A DNA stretch of 45,295 nucleotides from Deltaproteobacteria bacterium (GTDB taxonomy: Bacteria; Desulfobacterota; Syntrophorhabdia; Syntrophorhabdales; Syntrophorhabdaceae), in assembly GCA_029553295.1 (NCBI GenBank), contig JAKPCK010000152.1, positions 1 to 45,295 of the forward strand, read 5' to 3'. Position 1 is the stretch's first letter. Each line of letters starts with the position of its first letter. Below, one piece after another: positions 26,452-36,430 of the stretch. Both the position numbers and the translations under genes were made by a program. Under the pieces are notes generated by a model. It ran no database searches, was not told the DNA's origin, and saw nothing but the letters and a program-made list of their open reading frames with translations.

Positions 26452-26480
26452 TTGACTAATCCACATATATCTAATAAGAT
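26452..26480 (+). promoter_or_regulatory. Promoter of the TM-helix gene (leaderless type)
   Basis: TTGACT (26452-26457), 17-base spacer, TAAGAT (26475-26480). The ATG at 26488 is seven bases downstream, at the expected transcription start, and no Shine-Dalgarno sequence is present. Confidence 0.55.
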
Positions 26481-26487
26481 TTTTATT

Positions 26488-27207
26488 ATGATTGAATTCT
26501 TAAGGGACCTTTTCTTAGACCTCTACGAGAATTTTACAGACATCTTTCTCAATATAATTGTCATGATTATTGTCATGATAGGTGGCTTTATAATAAGTTG
26601 GTTCATAAAAAAGCTCTTGGCAAAGCTGTTGATGATATTCAAATTCGACAGGTGGGCAGAGGATGCAGGGATTGTCAACTTCCTCAAAAAAGGAGGGGTT
26701 ACAACGCTGCCATCCATGATTATAGGCAAGATAGCCTTCTGGCTTTTTATAGTCGTATTCTTCTCATTCGGCCTTAATTTTATAGGTATAAGTCAGTTCA
26801 GCGAATATGCATCAAGGATATCCGCAGCCCTACCCAGCATTATTGTGTCCCTTTTGATTGTGGTGATGGGGATTATATTCAGTAACTTTCTCAGCAGGCT
26901 AATCTACATGGCCTGTGAGAACGCAAACATTAAATATGGGGACTTAATATCCAAGAGCATAAGGATATTCCTCATCATCATCACCTTTGGCATAGTCTTT
27001 GAGTATATCGGGATAGGAAACACCATCATAAACATTAGTTTTCTTATTATTTTCGGCGGTATTATATTGACCCTTTCCCTTGCCCTTGGCATAGGCCTAA
27101 GCAACGTCGTGGGGGACTTGATAAAGGACAGGGTGAAACTCAAATGGGAAAAAAGACATAAACCAGAGGGTTCAAATATGGAGGAGGAAACCAGAAAACC
27201 ACTCTAA
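26488..27207 (+). CDS. Small mechanosensitive-channel-like membrane protein with TM-helix repeats
   Basis: 239 residues from ATG 26488. Longer versions reaching back to 26146 run through the promoter and the dctP start, so this start is preferred. It has five or so hydrophobic helices. The blocks FDRWAEDAGIVNFLKKGGVTTLPSMIIGKIAFWLFIVVFFSFGLNFIGI and FSNFLSRLIYMACENANIKYGDLISKSIRIFLIIITFGIVFEYIGIG are two copies of the 'conserved TM helix' found in MscS-related proteins. It lacks the MscS beta domain. The last 36 bases overlap the convergent hydrolase gene. Confidence 0.75.
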   Translation: MIEFLRDLFLDLYENFTDIFLNIIVMIIVMIGGFIISWFIKKLLAKLLMIFKFDRWAEDAGIVNFLKKGGVTTLPSMIIGKIAFWLFIVVFFSFGLNFIGISQFSEYASRISAALPSIIVSLLIVVMGIIFSNFLSRLIYMACENANIKYGDLISKSIRIFLIIITFGIVFEYIGIGNTIINISFLIIFGGIILTLSLALGIGLSNVVGDLIKDRVKLKWEKRHKPEGSNMEEETRKPL

Positions 27208-27885
27208 TGCAAGGTCAATAGCCCTCTGTCTATGGTCTGGGTGGGATAGAATATGATCCCCCCCTTTTATAATCTCAAGCCTCTTTGGTTCCTTGATGCT
27301 GTTAAAGATAGTTATGCCCTCATGATAAGGGACAACCTCGTCCATATCACCGTGTATACCCAGGGCATGGGAGACGTTCTTTGCCTCGGCAAGGATATCA
27401 TACCTTGAAAAATCATCAAAGATGTCATCGCTGAATCTTATATCAGATATGGTATTTCCTTTTTCCCTCTTAAGTGTATAAGGTGTTGCCCAGAAGGAAA
27501 GACACCTTATTTTTTTGTCCCTTGAGGCCTTTATCAGGCCTGTGACACCCCCGAAACTGCTGCCCAGAATACCAATTCTCTCCGGGTCTATCAGCCTGTG
27601 TCCTGAGATGTATGCCGTGACACAGTCGAGGTTCTCTATCCTTATGGTAAGGGTTGTGTCCTCAATCCTCCCTGTGCTTTCTCCACAGCCATGGTAATCA
27701 AATCTGCATGTGGCGATTCCGGCCTCCCTGAAGACCTCTGAGACAGCAATATATTTAGAACTCTCTTTAGAACTGACAAGCCCATGGGATAGTATGACAC
27801 AGGGGTATTTTCCCTCTTTATCAGGGGTTATAATGACCCCCTTTATTCTATTATACTGTGATTGAAGCTCGAAGACCTCTGTCAT
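27172..27885 (-). CDS. Alpha/beta hydrolase (serine esterase/acylaminoacyl-like)
   Basis: 237 residues. Nucleophile elbow GILGSSFGG, oxyanion-side motif SHGLVSSKESSKY, a GxxDxHGCGES block, the acid in HGDMDEVVPYHEG and catalytic His in GGDHILSHPDHR. It is cytoplasmic, with no signal peptide. The natural ester or peptide is unknown. The start overlaps the exonuclease stop by four bases, so it is the last gene of the lptF-lptG-exonuclease-hydrolase set. Confidence 0.87.
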   Translation of the reverse strand: MTEVFELQSQYNRIKGVIITPDKEGKYPCVILSHGLVSSKESSKYIAVSEVFREAGIATCRFDYHGCGESTGRIEDTTLTIRIENLDCVTAYISGHRLIDPERIGILGSSFGGVTGLIKASRDKKIRCLSFWATPYTLKREKGNTISDIRFSDDIFDDFSRYDILAEAKNVSHALGIHGDMDEVVPYHEGITIFNSIKEPKRLEIIKGGDHILSHPDHRQRAIDLALEWFSGFLLHI

Positions 27886-28364
27886 GGCATCATTCCTCCA
27901 TATCTGTCAAGCAGTATCTGTTCCAGGGGGATAAGATTCAGGACATCCTCCCTGTTGTATTCCAGAAGTAGATTAAGGGCATCAATTCTACCTTTTTTTA
28001 CGTATATCTCCCAGAGGGTCATGGCATTATAGCCGTTTATACCCTCTGTCTTTCTCTTTATCCCGAACATCTTTTCCAGTTCCTTGAGACCCCCTTTAAT
28101 ACCCAGCCTCCTTTTAATCTTCAAGAGGTCAATGGACTTATGGGTAGATTTAAGGTCAAGGTCAAGGCACTTTTTAATCTGAGGCAGGTCAAAGTAGTCG
28201 CCATTGAAGGTTACAATGGTATCGGCGATGTTTATGATGCTTGAGAGGTTGTCTGCTGTTATGCTGCTCCCCTTTAACTGCATAAAACCATAGACATCTG
28301 TATAGACACCTATCACGCATATATTGCCTCTTTTGTCTGTTTCAATATCAAGATAAGCCTTCAT
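27882..28364 (-). CDS. DEDD-type ribonuclease H-like exonuclease (YprB family)
   Basis: 160 residues. Exonuclease motifs: Asp6 and Glu8 in YLDIETD, TFNGDYFDLPQI for the second Asp, and EYNREDVLNL for the last. This is the 3'-5' exonuclease-like domain seen at the end of YprB proteins, here without other domains. It probably processes RNA or DNA ends; the substrate is not known. Lies 22 bases after lptG. Confidence 0.83.
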   Translation of the reverse strand: MKAYLDIETDKRGNICVIGVYTDVYGFMQLKGSSITADNLSSIINIADTIVTFNGDYFDLPQIKKCLDLDLKSTHKSIDLLKIKRRLGIKGGLKELEKMFGIKRKTEGINGYNAMTLWEIYVKKGRIDALNLLLEYNREDVLNLIPLEQILLDRYGGMMP

Positions 28365-28385
28365 TATTATCCTTTCTTTAATTTT

Positions 28386-29465
28386 TTATGTCCTGAGCGT
28401 TACAATACCAATTATGCCAAGGGAAAAAAAGAAGATATTTGCAAACCAGGCAGCAAAGATGGGTGGGAATATTTCAGAGTATCCAAATGAAAGGGATATG
28501 GAGTGAAAAAACCAGTAGAGTATACCCACAGAGATGCCTGTAAATATCCCCTTTGATATGTGTTTTGTCTTTGCATACCTGAGGCCTACGGAAAAGGCAG
28601 CGAAGACCATGATAAGATTTATAAAGGGGAAAGATACCTTATTGTAGAGGTCCACAAGGTAACGCCTTACATCATGACCATCCCTCCTCATCTTTTTTAT
28701 GTATTTTGATAGTTCACCATAGCCCATATCCTCTGGATTCCTCTCTGTTGCCTTGAATATCGCAGGGTTTTCCTTGATAATATCCTTCATCTCGCTGAAG
28801 GTCTTCTTCTCTATGATGGTATCCTTGTCAAAGCTCCTCTCTATAACATTAAAGAATGTCCATGAGCCATTATCCCAGATTCCTTTTTTTGCATCGAGCC
28901 TTTTTTTGATTGAATAATCGTCAGACAGCTCAATCACTGTGAGACCATTGATTATATCCCTTTTTGGGTCATAAGAGTCTATGTTATTTATAACATTGCC
29001 CCTTTTGAACCATATCCTGTCGTTTTTAAAAAAGACATAGGGCTCTTCTTTTTTTATTTTTACCCTGTATATATAGTCTGATGCAGAGGATGTAAAGGGT
29101 TTAATCCATTCTGAAAGCCCGAAGGAGAAGAGAACAAGGGCTAATGAAAGGGCAGCAAAGGGTATCATCATGGAAAGGGTGCTTATACCTGATGTCCTCA
29201 AAGTAATAATCTCGTTGTTTCTTATCATGAGTATAAGCTGTATGAGCATGGATATGAGGAATGCAAGGGGCAGAATAAGGTTTATATAATAAGGTGTCCT
29301 CAGGATGAGATAAACAATACTGTTTATAAAATTGCCCATAGAGGCAGTAAATATATCCATGTGCTCGAAAAACTCTATGGTTACAAAGACTACAATCCCT
29401 GCAATCTCTGTGATGACCAGGTATCTTAATACATGGGTAATGAGGTATCTATTTAGTCTTTTCAA
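28386..29465 (-). CDS. lptG: LPS export permease LptG
   Basis: 359 residues, six membrane helices (three at each end) around a periplasmic jellyroll domain (about 130-270). N-terminal YLITHVLRYLVITEIAGIVVFVTIEFFEHMD and C-terminal FPFINLIMVFAAFSVGLRYAKTKHISKGIFTGISVGILYWFFHSISLSFGY are typical of YjgQ. With LptF and the ATPase LptB it pulls lipopolysaccharide out of the inner membrane. The start overlaps the lptF end by 17 bases. Confidence 0.9.
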   Translation of the reverse strand: MKRLNRYLITHVLRYLVITEIAGIVVFVTIEFFEHMDIFTASMGNFINSIVYLILRTPYYINLILPLAFLISMLIQLILMIRNNEIITLRTSGISTLSMMIPFAALSLALVLFSFGLSEWIKPFTSSASDYIYRVKIKKEEPYVFFKNDRIWFKRGNVINNIDSYDPKRDIINGLTVIELSDDYSIKKRLDAKKGIWDNGSWTFFNVIERSFDKDTIIEKKTFSEMKDIIKENPAIFKATERNPEDMGYGELSKYIKKMRRDGHDVRRYLVDLYNKVSFPFINLIMVFAAFSVGLRYAKTKHISKGIFTGISVGILYWFFHSISLSFGYSEIFPPIFAAWFANIFFFSLGIIGIVTLRT

Positions 29466-30627
29466 TATATCCCTTCCATCTGTGTCTTATCTTCTCTGAT
29501 ATGGTGGTATATTCCTCAAAATTTAGGTTTCTAAGAAAGCCGAGGCCTATGAGGATAACAACGATATTGGGCATAAATGATGTTATAAAGGCTGGCACGC
29601 CCAATGTCTTGCCCATATTCTCTGTAAATGCCATCAGCACATAGTACAGGATAAACAAAAGCAGGCTATACAATATGCCTGAAAACTTACCCTCCACCCT
29701 CCTTCTTATACCCAGAGGGACAGCAAGGAACATAAAGGAAATGGAAGAAAGGGGTATGGAGAACTTTTTAAATATCTCAAGCATTATGTCGTATCTGTCA
29801 AGGGCACTGGCGTTTATCATGGCCTTTTTCAGTTCCTTTGTGTCCATCTCATAGGGTCTTTTCCTCAGAGGGACATTCTGGGGGACATTCTTCTCAAGGT
29901 TCATGGAAAATGTGTATTGTTTAAAATAGAGGTTCCTGTATATATCTTTCTTTTTCTCCCATCTATGGAGGTTGCCATCCTCAAGCAAGAAGTTCAAATC
30001 AAGGGTTACAGGGTCCAGGTGTATAATACCCCTGTTTGCAGAGATCATCTGCTTTATGTCCCTATCCCTGTCATCGGACACGAGTATCCCGCTCAACCGC
30101 TTATTATCCTTATCCACTTTGTCTATGTATATGACAACCCCGGGTATATTGTCGTTAAAAATACCCTCCCTGTCTTCTATGGTGATACCTTTTTTTACTA
30201 CATTTATAAGTGTCTGTCTGAAGAGATTGCCGCTATTGGGCAGGAGTATAACTGTATTCAAGACCCCCAGAAAGGATATTAAAAACCCTATCAAGACTAC
30301 AGGTATAAAGAGATACTTGAGGTTTATGCCGCTTGCCTTCAGCGCCAGGACCTCATTCTCTGTGGAGAGCCTGCCCAGGACAACTATTGTAGACAGTAAA
30401 AAAGACATGGGCAGGGTAAAGGTTAGATATGGGGGGGAAGAGTATACGATGAGCAGCAAAATATCCTTTATCTCAACGCCTTTGTTAATGATTAAATCAG
30501 TGAGCTGTCCTATCCTGCTTATAACCATGATAAAAGTTAAGACAAAGATGGAGAGGAGGAGTATCTGGACTATCTCTTTAAATACATAGAGATATATCTT
30601 CTTGTTTAGATATGCCAACAAATTCAT
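29449..30627 (-). CDS. lptF: LPS export permease LptF
   Basis: 392 residues, YjgP family: IYLYVFKEIVQILLLSIFVLTFIMVISRIGQLTDLIINKGVEIKDIL, PMSFLLSTIVVLGRLSTENEVLALKASGI, and C-terminal FSIPLSSISFMFLAVPLGI. A periplasmic domain of roughly 150 residues separates the two three-helix bundles. ATG 30627 lies at the expected transcription start of its promoter, with no ribosome site. First gene of the operon lptF-lptG-exonuclease-hydrolase; its presence shows an LPS-bearing outer membrane. Confidence 0.92.
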   Translation of the reverse strand: MNLLAYLNKKIYLYVFKEIVQILLLSIFVLTFIMVISRIGQLTDLIINKGVEIKDILLLIVYSSPPYLTFTLPMSFLLSTIVVLGRLSTENEVLALKASGINLKYLFIPVVLIGFLISFLGVLNTVILLPNSGNLFRQTLINVVKKGITIEDREGIFNDNIPGVVIYIDKVDKDNKRLSGILVSDDRDRDIKQMISANRGIIHLDPVTLDLNFLLEDGNLHRWEKKKDIYRNLYFKQYTFSMNLEKNVPQNVPLRKRPYEMDTKELKKAMINASALDRYDIMLEIFKKFSIPLSSISFMFLAVPLGIRRRVEGKFSGILYSLLLFILYYVLMAFTENMGKTLGVPAFITSFMPNIVVILIGLGFLRNLNFEEYTTISEKIRHRWKGYIEKTK

Positions 30628-30634
30628 TGGAAAA

Positions 30635-30663
30635 ATTTAACATCTATCCATAAGCTATGTCAA
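30635..30663 (-). promoter_or_regulatory. Promoter of lptF (leaderless type)
   Basis: Minus strand TTGACA (30658-30663), 17-base spacer, TTAAAT (30635-30640). The ATG starts at 30627, seven bases on. Confidence 0.65.
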
Positions 30664-30706
30664 ATAGAGACCTCTAATCCCATATGTTGAAAACAGTATA
30701 TAATAT

Positions 30707-30735
30707 TTGAGTATTTTTCCATAATCCTGTATCCT
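30707..30735 (+). promoter_or_regulatory. Candidate promoter of uvrB
   Basis: TTGAGT (30707-30712), 17-base spacer, TATCCT (30730-30735), about 20 bases before the ATG; AGGAA serves as ribosome site. A TATAAT at 30699-30704 has no matching -35 box. No LexA box was recognised. Confidence 0.4.
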
Positions 30736-30754
30736 TTTTCTCGGATAGGAATCC

Positions 30755-32749
30755 ATGCCTATGAAGAGGTTTAGACTAATAAGCGATTATAGGCCTTCAG
30801 GTGACCAGCCTGATGCCATTGCAAGGATTGCCGAGAACATAAAAAAAGGTGTTAAGCACCAGGTCCTTTTAGGTGTTACAGGTTCAGGTAAGACATTCAC
30901 CATGGCCAATGTAATAGAGCGTGTCCAGAAGACGACCCTTATCATCTCCCATAACAAGACCCTGGCTGCCCAGTTGTTTACAGAATTCAAGACACTGTTC
31001 CCTGAAAACGAGGTCCATTTTTTTGTAAGCTACTATGATTACTATCAGCCAGAGGCATATATACCATCCACAGATACATACATAGAAAAGGACTCATCCA
31101 TAAACGAGGAGATCGATAAACTGAGGCTTCTTGCCACAAATGCCCTTTTTGAGAGGGAGGACACCATTATTGTGGCAAGTGTATCTTGCATATATGGATT
31201 GGGTTCCCCGGAGGCATACTATGGTATGCTTATAAGACTGGAGAGGGGCATGGAGCTTACAAGGCAGGACCTCATGGAGATGCTCATCCAGGGACAGTAT
31301 GAGAGGAATGACATAGATTTCTATAGGGGAAGATTCAGGGTGAGGGGTCCCCATATTGACATCTTCCCTGCCTATGAGGAGGAGAGGGCATTCAGGGTAT
31401 CCATAGAGGATGACAGGATTGAGTCTCTCTATATCATAGACCCTTTAACAGGTCTGGTGATGGAGGAGCTACGACAATGCACCATCTTTCCCACATCCCA
31501 CTATGTCATGCCCAGGCAGACCCTTGAGATGGCCATAGAGTCCATAAGACATGAATTGAAAGAGCATCTGTCAGTGCTTAGAGCTCAGGGCAAGCTCCTC
31601 GAGGCACAGAGGCTTGAGATGAGGACAAAATATGATATAGAGATGATGGAGGAGATAGGCTACTGCCAGGGCATAGAAAACTATTCAAGACACCTGACAG
31701 GGAGAAGACCAGGTGAGCCACCCCCGACACTCATGGATTATCTACCGAAGGATGCACTTATAATAATAGACGAAAGCCATGTAACCATACCCCAGCTTAA
31801 TGGCATGTATAGGGGTGACCGCTCGAGGAAACAGACCCTTGTGGAGTTCGGCTTCAGACTCCCCTCTGCCCTTGACAATAGACCTCTTACCTTCGATGAA
31901 TTCAGGCAGAGGACAAACCAAATCCTCTATGTCTCAGCAACCCCAGCAAGATATGAACTGGAGCAGTCAAAAGGTTGTATAATAGAACAGATAATAAGGC
32001 CTACAGGACTCATGGACCCCGAGATAGAGGTCAGACCTGCAAAAAACCAGCTCGAATCTCTCCTTGAAGAGGTGAAGTCCGTAATAGAGAGGGGCGAGAG
32101 GGCACTTGTCACCACCTTAACCAAGAGGTTTGCCGAGGACCTGACAGATTACCTCCTCGACAGAGGTATAAAGGCAAAATACCTCCACTCTGACATAGAT
32201 ACCCTTGAACGTGTGGCCATTGTCAGGGATTTGAGGATAGGGAAATTCCATGTCCTTGTAGGTGTGAACCTTTTGAGAGAGGGGCTTGACCTGCCCGAGG
32301 TCTCCCTTGTGGCCATCCTCGATGCAGATAAAGAGGGTTTCCTCCGCTCTGAGACCTCGCTGATACAGACCTGCGGGAGGGCAGCAAGGAATATAAACGG
32401 TAGGGTAATCATGTTTGCAGATACAGTTACGGCATCCATGGACAAGGCCATATCCGAGACAGTAAGACGTAGAAGAATCCAGCTCGAATATAACAGAACA
32501 CATGGGATAACCCCGGAGGGTATAAAAAAAGATGTGGTAGACATACTCTCATCCATATACGAAAGGGACTATTATACAGTCCCTGTCCATGAGTTTGAGG
32601 AGAAGGGTATAGAGCCCAAAAAGTTGTCAAAGATGCTTAAAAAGCTCAGGAAAGAGATAAACGAGGCGGCAAAGAGATGGGATTTTGAGAAGGCTGCCCA
32701 GCTTAGGGACCGCCTTCTAAAACTCGAAAAGATGGAGATTAAGCTATGA
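30755..32749 (+). CDS. uvrB: Excinuclease ABC subunit B
   Basis: 664 residues, full length. Walker [17 protein letters not shown], the beta-hairpin [80 protein letters not shown] and QTCGRAARN are all present. The C-terminal UVR motif ([21 protein letters not shown]) binds UvrC. It loads onto damaged DNA in nucleotide excision repair. Overlaps the aminotransferase by four bases. Confidence 0.98.
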   Translation: MPMKRFRLISDYRPSGDQPDAIARIAENIKKGVKHQVLLGVTGSGKTFTMANVIERVQKTTLIISHNKTLAAQLFTEFKTLFPENEVHFFVSYYDYYQPEAYIPSTDTYIEKDSSINEEIDKLRLLATNALFEREDTIIVASVSCIYGLGSPEAYYGMLIRLERGMELTRQDLMEMLIQGQYERNDIDFYRGRFRVRGPHIDIFPAYEEERAFRVSIEDDRIESLYIIDPLTGLVMEELRQCTIFPTSHYVMPRQTLEMAIESIRHELKEHLSVLRAQGKLLEAQRLEMRTKYDIEMMEEIGYCQGIENYSRHLTGRRPGEPPPTLMDYLPKDALIIIDESHVTIPQLNGMYRGDRSRKQTLVEFGFRLPSALDNRPLTFDEFRQRTNQILYVSATPARYELEQSKGCIIEQIIRPTGLMDPEIEVRPAKNQLESLLEEVKSVIERGERALVTTLTKRFAEDLTDYLLDRGIKAKYLHSDIDTLERVAIVRDLRIGKFHVLVGVNLLREGLDLPEVSLVAILDADKEGFLRSETSLIQTCGRAARNINGRVIMFADTVTASMDKAISETVRRRRIQLEYNRTHGITPEGIKKDVVDILSSIYERDYYTVPVHEFEEKGIEPKKLSKMLKKLRKEINEAAKRWDFEKAAQLRDRLLKLEKMEIKL

Positions 32750-33933
32750 ACAATAAACCTCCCTACAGTAAAGACAACAGGATAACAGACAGGGCAGAGA
32801 AGATAGCCCCCTTTTATGTCATGGAGCTTTTGGAGAAGGCAAAGGCAATGGAGGCAAAAGGAGAGGATATCGTCCACATGGAGGTAGGCGAACCGGATTT
32901 CCCAACACCGGAGCTGGTGAAAAAAGAGGCGATAAGGGCAATAGAAGAAAACCACACATTTTATACCCATAGCCTCGGTATAACAGAACTCAGGGAGCGT
33001 ATAGCAGAACATTATCTTGCAACAGAGGGTATTAATATATCCCCTGAGAGGATTGTTATTACCAATGGCACATCAGGAGGGTTTCTCATGCTTTTTTCCG
33101 CCCTTCTTGAAAGCAAAAAGATACTTGCCCTCTCTGACCCTGGGTATCCCTGCTACAGGAATTTTGGTTATCTTACCGGGACAGATATAGCCCTCATACC
33201 TGTAAGCCACGAGACAAGGTTCCAACTAACTGCAGAACATATAAAGGGGCTTAAGACCCCCCCTGACCTTATAGTCATCTCCAACCCGTCAAACCCCACC
33301 GGGACAGTATATGAAGAACAGACCATTAAAGACCTCTACAATGCTGTCTCTGAGAAAGGCGGGATAGTCATCGTTGATGAGATATACTCAGGATTGAGCT
33401 ACATAGGGAGGATACGGTCTGCTGCCTCTATCTCTGATGAGATAATTATTGTGAATGGGTTTTCCAAGACCTATGCCATGACAGGCTGGAGACTGGGCTG
33501 GATGGTTATACCGAGGTGGCTTGTAAGACCTGTGCAGAAGATCGCCCAGAATGTATTCATATCCCCGCCGTCTGTATCCCAGTATGCAGCCTTAAAGGCA
33601 TTCGAGGCCAGCCATGACCTGGAGGTGATGAGACAGACATATAGGCAAAGAAGGGATTTTATGATGTCAGAGCTCAAAGATATGGGCTTTCATATACCTG
33701 TTACCCCGGAAGGTGCATTCTACATCTATGCAGGTATTAAAAAATGGGGGATAGACAGTATGGAGTTTGTGGGGAGGGTACTGGAGGAGGCAAAGGTGGC
33801 AGTTACCCCGGGCTATGATTTCGGCACATACAGGGCAGGGGAGCACATACGTTTTTCCTATGCCAACAGCCTTGAAAGGCTTAAAGAGGGCTGCAGGAGA
33901 CTTAAATTGTGGCTTGATAGCAGATGCCAATGA
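32746..33933 (+). CDS. PLP-dependent class I/II aminotransferase
   Basis: 395 residues, fold type [56 protein letters not shown] and the Schiff-base Lys241 in [16 protein letters not shown], then HIRFSYANS. It belongs to the aspartate/aromatic aminotransferase group (I-gamma); the amino donor cannot be told by eye. It is translationally coupled to uvrB and to the regulator that follows (10-base overlap). Confidence 0.92.
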   Translation: MNNKPPYSKDNRITDRAEKIAPFYVMELLEKAKAMEAKGEDIVHMEVGEPDFPTPELVKKEAIRAIEENHTFYTHSLGITELRERIAEHYLATEGINISPERIVITNGTSGGFLMLFSALLESKKILALSDPGYPCYRNFGYLTGTDIALIPVSHETRFQLTAEHIKGLKTPPDLIVISNPSNPTGTVYEEQTIKDLYNAVSEKGGIVIVDEIYSGLSYIGRIRSAASISDEIIIVNGFSKTYAMTGWRLGWMVIPRWLVRPVQKIAQNVFISPPSVSQYAALKAFEASHDLEVMRQTYRQRRDFMMSELKDMGFHIPVTPEGAFYIYAGIKKWGIDSMEFVGRVLEEAKVAVTPGYDFGTYRAGEHIRFSYANSLERLKEGCRRLKLWLDSRCQ

Positions 33934-34271
33934 AAAGACCAAGAAAGACAATAAAAACGCCAGTGTCTCCTGATGAGAGACACGATACCATAAGAAAGGA
34001 CATAATCTCCCTCCTTGAGGAATACACCCTCTCTGCAAGGGAGATATCCCGTTACATAAAGATACAGGAAAAAGATGTGGCCTCCCATTTAGAGCACATA
34101 AGAAAGACCCTGAATAAGGGAGGGGATAGGCTCATAATAGAATCAGCAAGGTGCGAGACATGCAATTTTGTCTTTAAAAAAAGAGATAGGCTCACAAACC
34201 CGGCCAGATGCCCTTTATGTAGAGGTAGACTCATTAGTCCCATGCTGTTTTCCATAGAGAAAAAGGGGTAA
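33924..34271 (+). CDS. HTH plus zinc-ribbon predicted transcriptional regulator (COG3357-like)
   Basis: 115 residues. A winged-helix part (about 20-75: IRKDIISLLEEYTLSAREISRYIKIQEKDVASHLEHIRKTL) is joined to a zinc ribbon with Cys77, Cys80, Cys96 and Cys99 (CETCNFVF, CPLCRG). The family is common in archaea and in some anaerobic bacteria; targets are unknown. It overlaps the end of the aminotransferase gene by ten bases. Confidence 0.85.
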   Translation: MPMKRPRKTIKTPVSPDERHDTIRKDIISLLEEYTLSAREISRYIKIQEKDVASHLEHIRKTLNKGGDRLIIESARCETCNFVFKKRDRLTNPARCPLCRGRLISPMLFSIEKKG

Positions 34272-34399
34272 AGATATTCTTTGCTTTTAATTTTTCCTGT
34301 TTAGGGTTAAACTAATTCTGTGGCACATCCATGAGAAACCTATGGATAAATAGCTGGTTTTTAATGGCTATAAAAATTAATAGTTCAGGAGAATAGGAT

Positions 34400-35053
34400 A
34401 TGACAACGACAAGATGGAAGATTGACTGCGTTATATACGACTGTGACGGCGTGCTTTTTGATTCCCTTGATGCAAACAGGAGACTCTATAACTATATAGC
34501 CACATCCATGGGGAGGGGGGAGCTCTCAGAGGATGAGATAAAATACTGTCATACCCATACTGTCTTTGAATCACTGAAGTTTATGTTTAAGGAACCAGAG
34601 ATGGAGAAGAAGGCAGTAGAGTTTCTAAAAAACCATGTGGAGCTCAAGGACTATATCGTCTATCTCAAGATGGAGCCCAATCTTCTCACTGCGCTGGATA
34701 TGTTGAAATCAAGGGGTATTTTAAGGGCTATAAGCACAAACAGGACCACATCCATGAAACATATAATGGAGAGGTATAATCTTTGGCCCTATTTTGATAT
34801 GGTGGTTACTGCCCTGGATGTGGCAAACCCAAAACCACACCCTGAATCAGTGGAGAAGATCCTTGCAGGTTTTGATATTAAAAGAGAGAATGTCATCTTT
34901 ATAGGTGACTCAGAGGTGGACAGGCAGACTGCTGTCTCTGCCGGGGTTAGATTTATAGCCTATAAGAATAAAGACCTTACCTGTGATGGCTTTATAGATG
35001 ACCATCTCTCTCTGATGGATCTTCTTTCAGACGGGGATACTCGCCAGGTATAG
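34400..35053 (+). CDS. HAD-family phosphatase (phosphoglycolate phosphatase-like)
   Basis: 217 residues. Motif I YDCDGVLFDS (Asp14, Asp16), motif II AISTNRT, motif III Lys in NPKPHPES, motif IV FIGDSEVDRQTA. The helical cap sits between 20 and 85. It resembles Gph/PpaX phosphatases; the substrate is unknown. AGGAG precedes the ATG. Its last 62 bases overlap the convergent pssA gene. Confidence 0.88.
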   Translation: MTTTRWKIDCVIYDCDGVLFDSLDANRRLYNYIATSMGRGELSEDEIKYCHTHTVFESLKFMFKEPEMEKKAVEFLKNHVELKDYIVYLKMEPNLLTALDMLKSRGILRAISTNRTTSMKHIMERYNLWPYFDMVVTALDVANPKPHPESVEKILAGFDIKRENVIFIGDSEVDRQTAVSAGVRFIAYKNKDLTCDGFIDDHLSLMDLLSDGDTRQV

Positions 35054-35774
35054 ACTTTTTCCTGTTTATAAGGCTGTTTATCAAGGTAAACACAGGGCCT
35101 GACAGGAGATACATGGTGGCAAGCACAAAGAGGGTCACCTTTGGTTCTATAAAGATGATAACAAGAAGCAGGATAACGGCAAGGGTGGAGCGGAATGGTT
35201 TGCCTTTGAAGAATGCCATATCCTTAAAACTGTAATACCTTACGTCGCTTACCATTAAAAATGCCAGTATATACACCAGTATAGGCATGACTATGGTCTT
35301 CAGCTCGCTTTTATATCCAAGCCATGAATAGAAAAGGACACTCCCTGCTATTATTATGGCTGCTGCAGGTATGGGTAGTCCGAGAAAGTGTTTTTTCTGG
35401 ACATTGTCTACCTGGATGTTGAAACGGGCAAGCCTCAGTGCACCACAGGCAACATAGAGAAATGCTGCAAGCCAGCCAAACCTACCGTAACCCTTAAGTG
35501 CCCATATATAAACAAGGAGCCCAGGGGCAACACCAAAGGCAACGAGGTCGCACAGAGAGTCGTATTCCACACCAAAGCGGCTACTTAACCCGGTCATCCT
35601 TGCTACCCTGCCATCGAGCATATCGAATATCCCTGATATGAATATGGCTATGCTTGCATATATGAATTTGCGGTCTATAGTGGAGATAATGGAATAGAAA
35701 CCGGATAGCAGACTTATAGAGGTCAATAGATTGGGCAGTATATATATGCCCTTGCCTTTTTTCTTTCTCATCAT
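34992..35774 (-). CDS. pssA: CDP-diacylglycerol-serine O-phosphatidyltransferase
   Basis: 260 residues, about eight membrane helices. The CDP-alcohol phosphatidyltransferase signature DGRVARMTGLSSRFGVEYDSLCD (DGxxAR...G...D...D) lies near residue 53. It makes phosphatidylserine from CDP-diacylglycerol and serine; the product is the substrate of the neighbouring decarboxylase. The start overlaps the psd end by four bases. Last gene of the ydcH-ilv-psd-pssA operon. Confidence 0.94.
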   Translation of the reverse strand: MMRKKKGKGIYILPNLLTSISLLSGFYSIISTIDRKFIYASIAIFISGIFDMLDGRVARMTGLSSRFGVEYDSLCDLVAFGVAPGLLVYIWALKGYGRFGWLAAFLYVACGALRLARFNIQVDNVQKKHFLGLPIPAAAIIIAGSVLFYSWLGYKSELKTIVMPILVYILAFLMVSDVRYYSFKDMAFFKGKPFRSTLAVILLLVIIFIEPKVTLFVLATMYLLSGPVFTLINSLINRKKSIPGEYPRLKEDPSERDGHL

Positions 35775-36430
35775 GTCCCCCTTTTTGCTATCATTGTCAT
35801 GCCTGCCTTTGTCCTACTATCTAATGATACCATAGTTTTATAGTTTTGTGGAAAATAAATATCCACCCTTGAGCCAAATGCAATGATACCAATGGGTTCA
35901 CCTTTTTTTACATGGTCGCCCTCTTTTACATATGATGTAATCCTGCGGGCAAGAAAACCTGCTATCTGGACAACGAGTATCCTTTCGTCGTTGTTTTCTA
36001 TGAGGATATAGTTCCTCTCATTATCCTTGTCTATGTCCTTTTTAAATGCAAGGGCAAACTCACCGTCTCTGTGTAAAACCCTTTTTATTACACCGTTACA
36101 TGGCGCCCTATTTACATGGACATCTGTGAGGGACATAAAGATACTCACCCTTGTTGTCCTCTGTTTCAGGAATTCTTCCTCTTCCATCTCCCTTATATCC
36201 ATAACCCTGCCATCAGCAGGAGATATAAGCTCATCCTGATTATCATAGGCAGGTGACCTTTTTGGGTTTCTAAAGAAATATAGACAGAAGAGGAAGAAAA
36301 TAAAGACTATGTATGGGACAACAGGTATCTTAAAGAGAAACAGGGCAATAGAGAAGGCAAGGGAGATGGCCATAAATGCCAGCCCCTCCCTTGCAAATGG
36401 AAAACCCCTCAACCCTTTCTCCCTATCCAT
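35771..36430 (-). CDS. psd: Phosphatidylserine decarboxylase, archaeal-type proenzyme
   Basis: 219 residues, the short form with two N-terminal membrane helices (20-55). [21 protein letters not shown] and the self-cleavage site GSRVD (Gly186-Ser187), where Ser becomes the pyruvoyl group. It forms phosphatidylethanolamine. It overlaps ilvC by 22 bases and pssA by four; the ilv-psd-pssA order is known from Geobacter-type genomes. Confidence 0.94.
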   Translation of the reverse strand: MDREKGLRGFPFAREGLAFMAISLAFSIALFLFKIPVVPYIVFIFFLFCLYFFRNPKRSPAYDNQDELISPADGRVMDIREMEEEEFLKQRTTRVSIFMSLTDVHVNRAPCNGVIKRVLHRDGEFALAFKKDIDKDNERNYILIENNDERILVVQIAGFLARRITSYVKEGDHVKKGEPIGIIAFGSRVDIYFPQNYKTMVSLDSRTKAGMTMIAKRGT

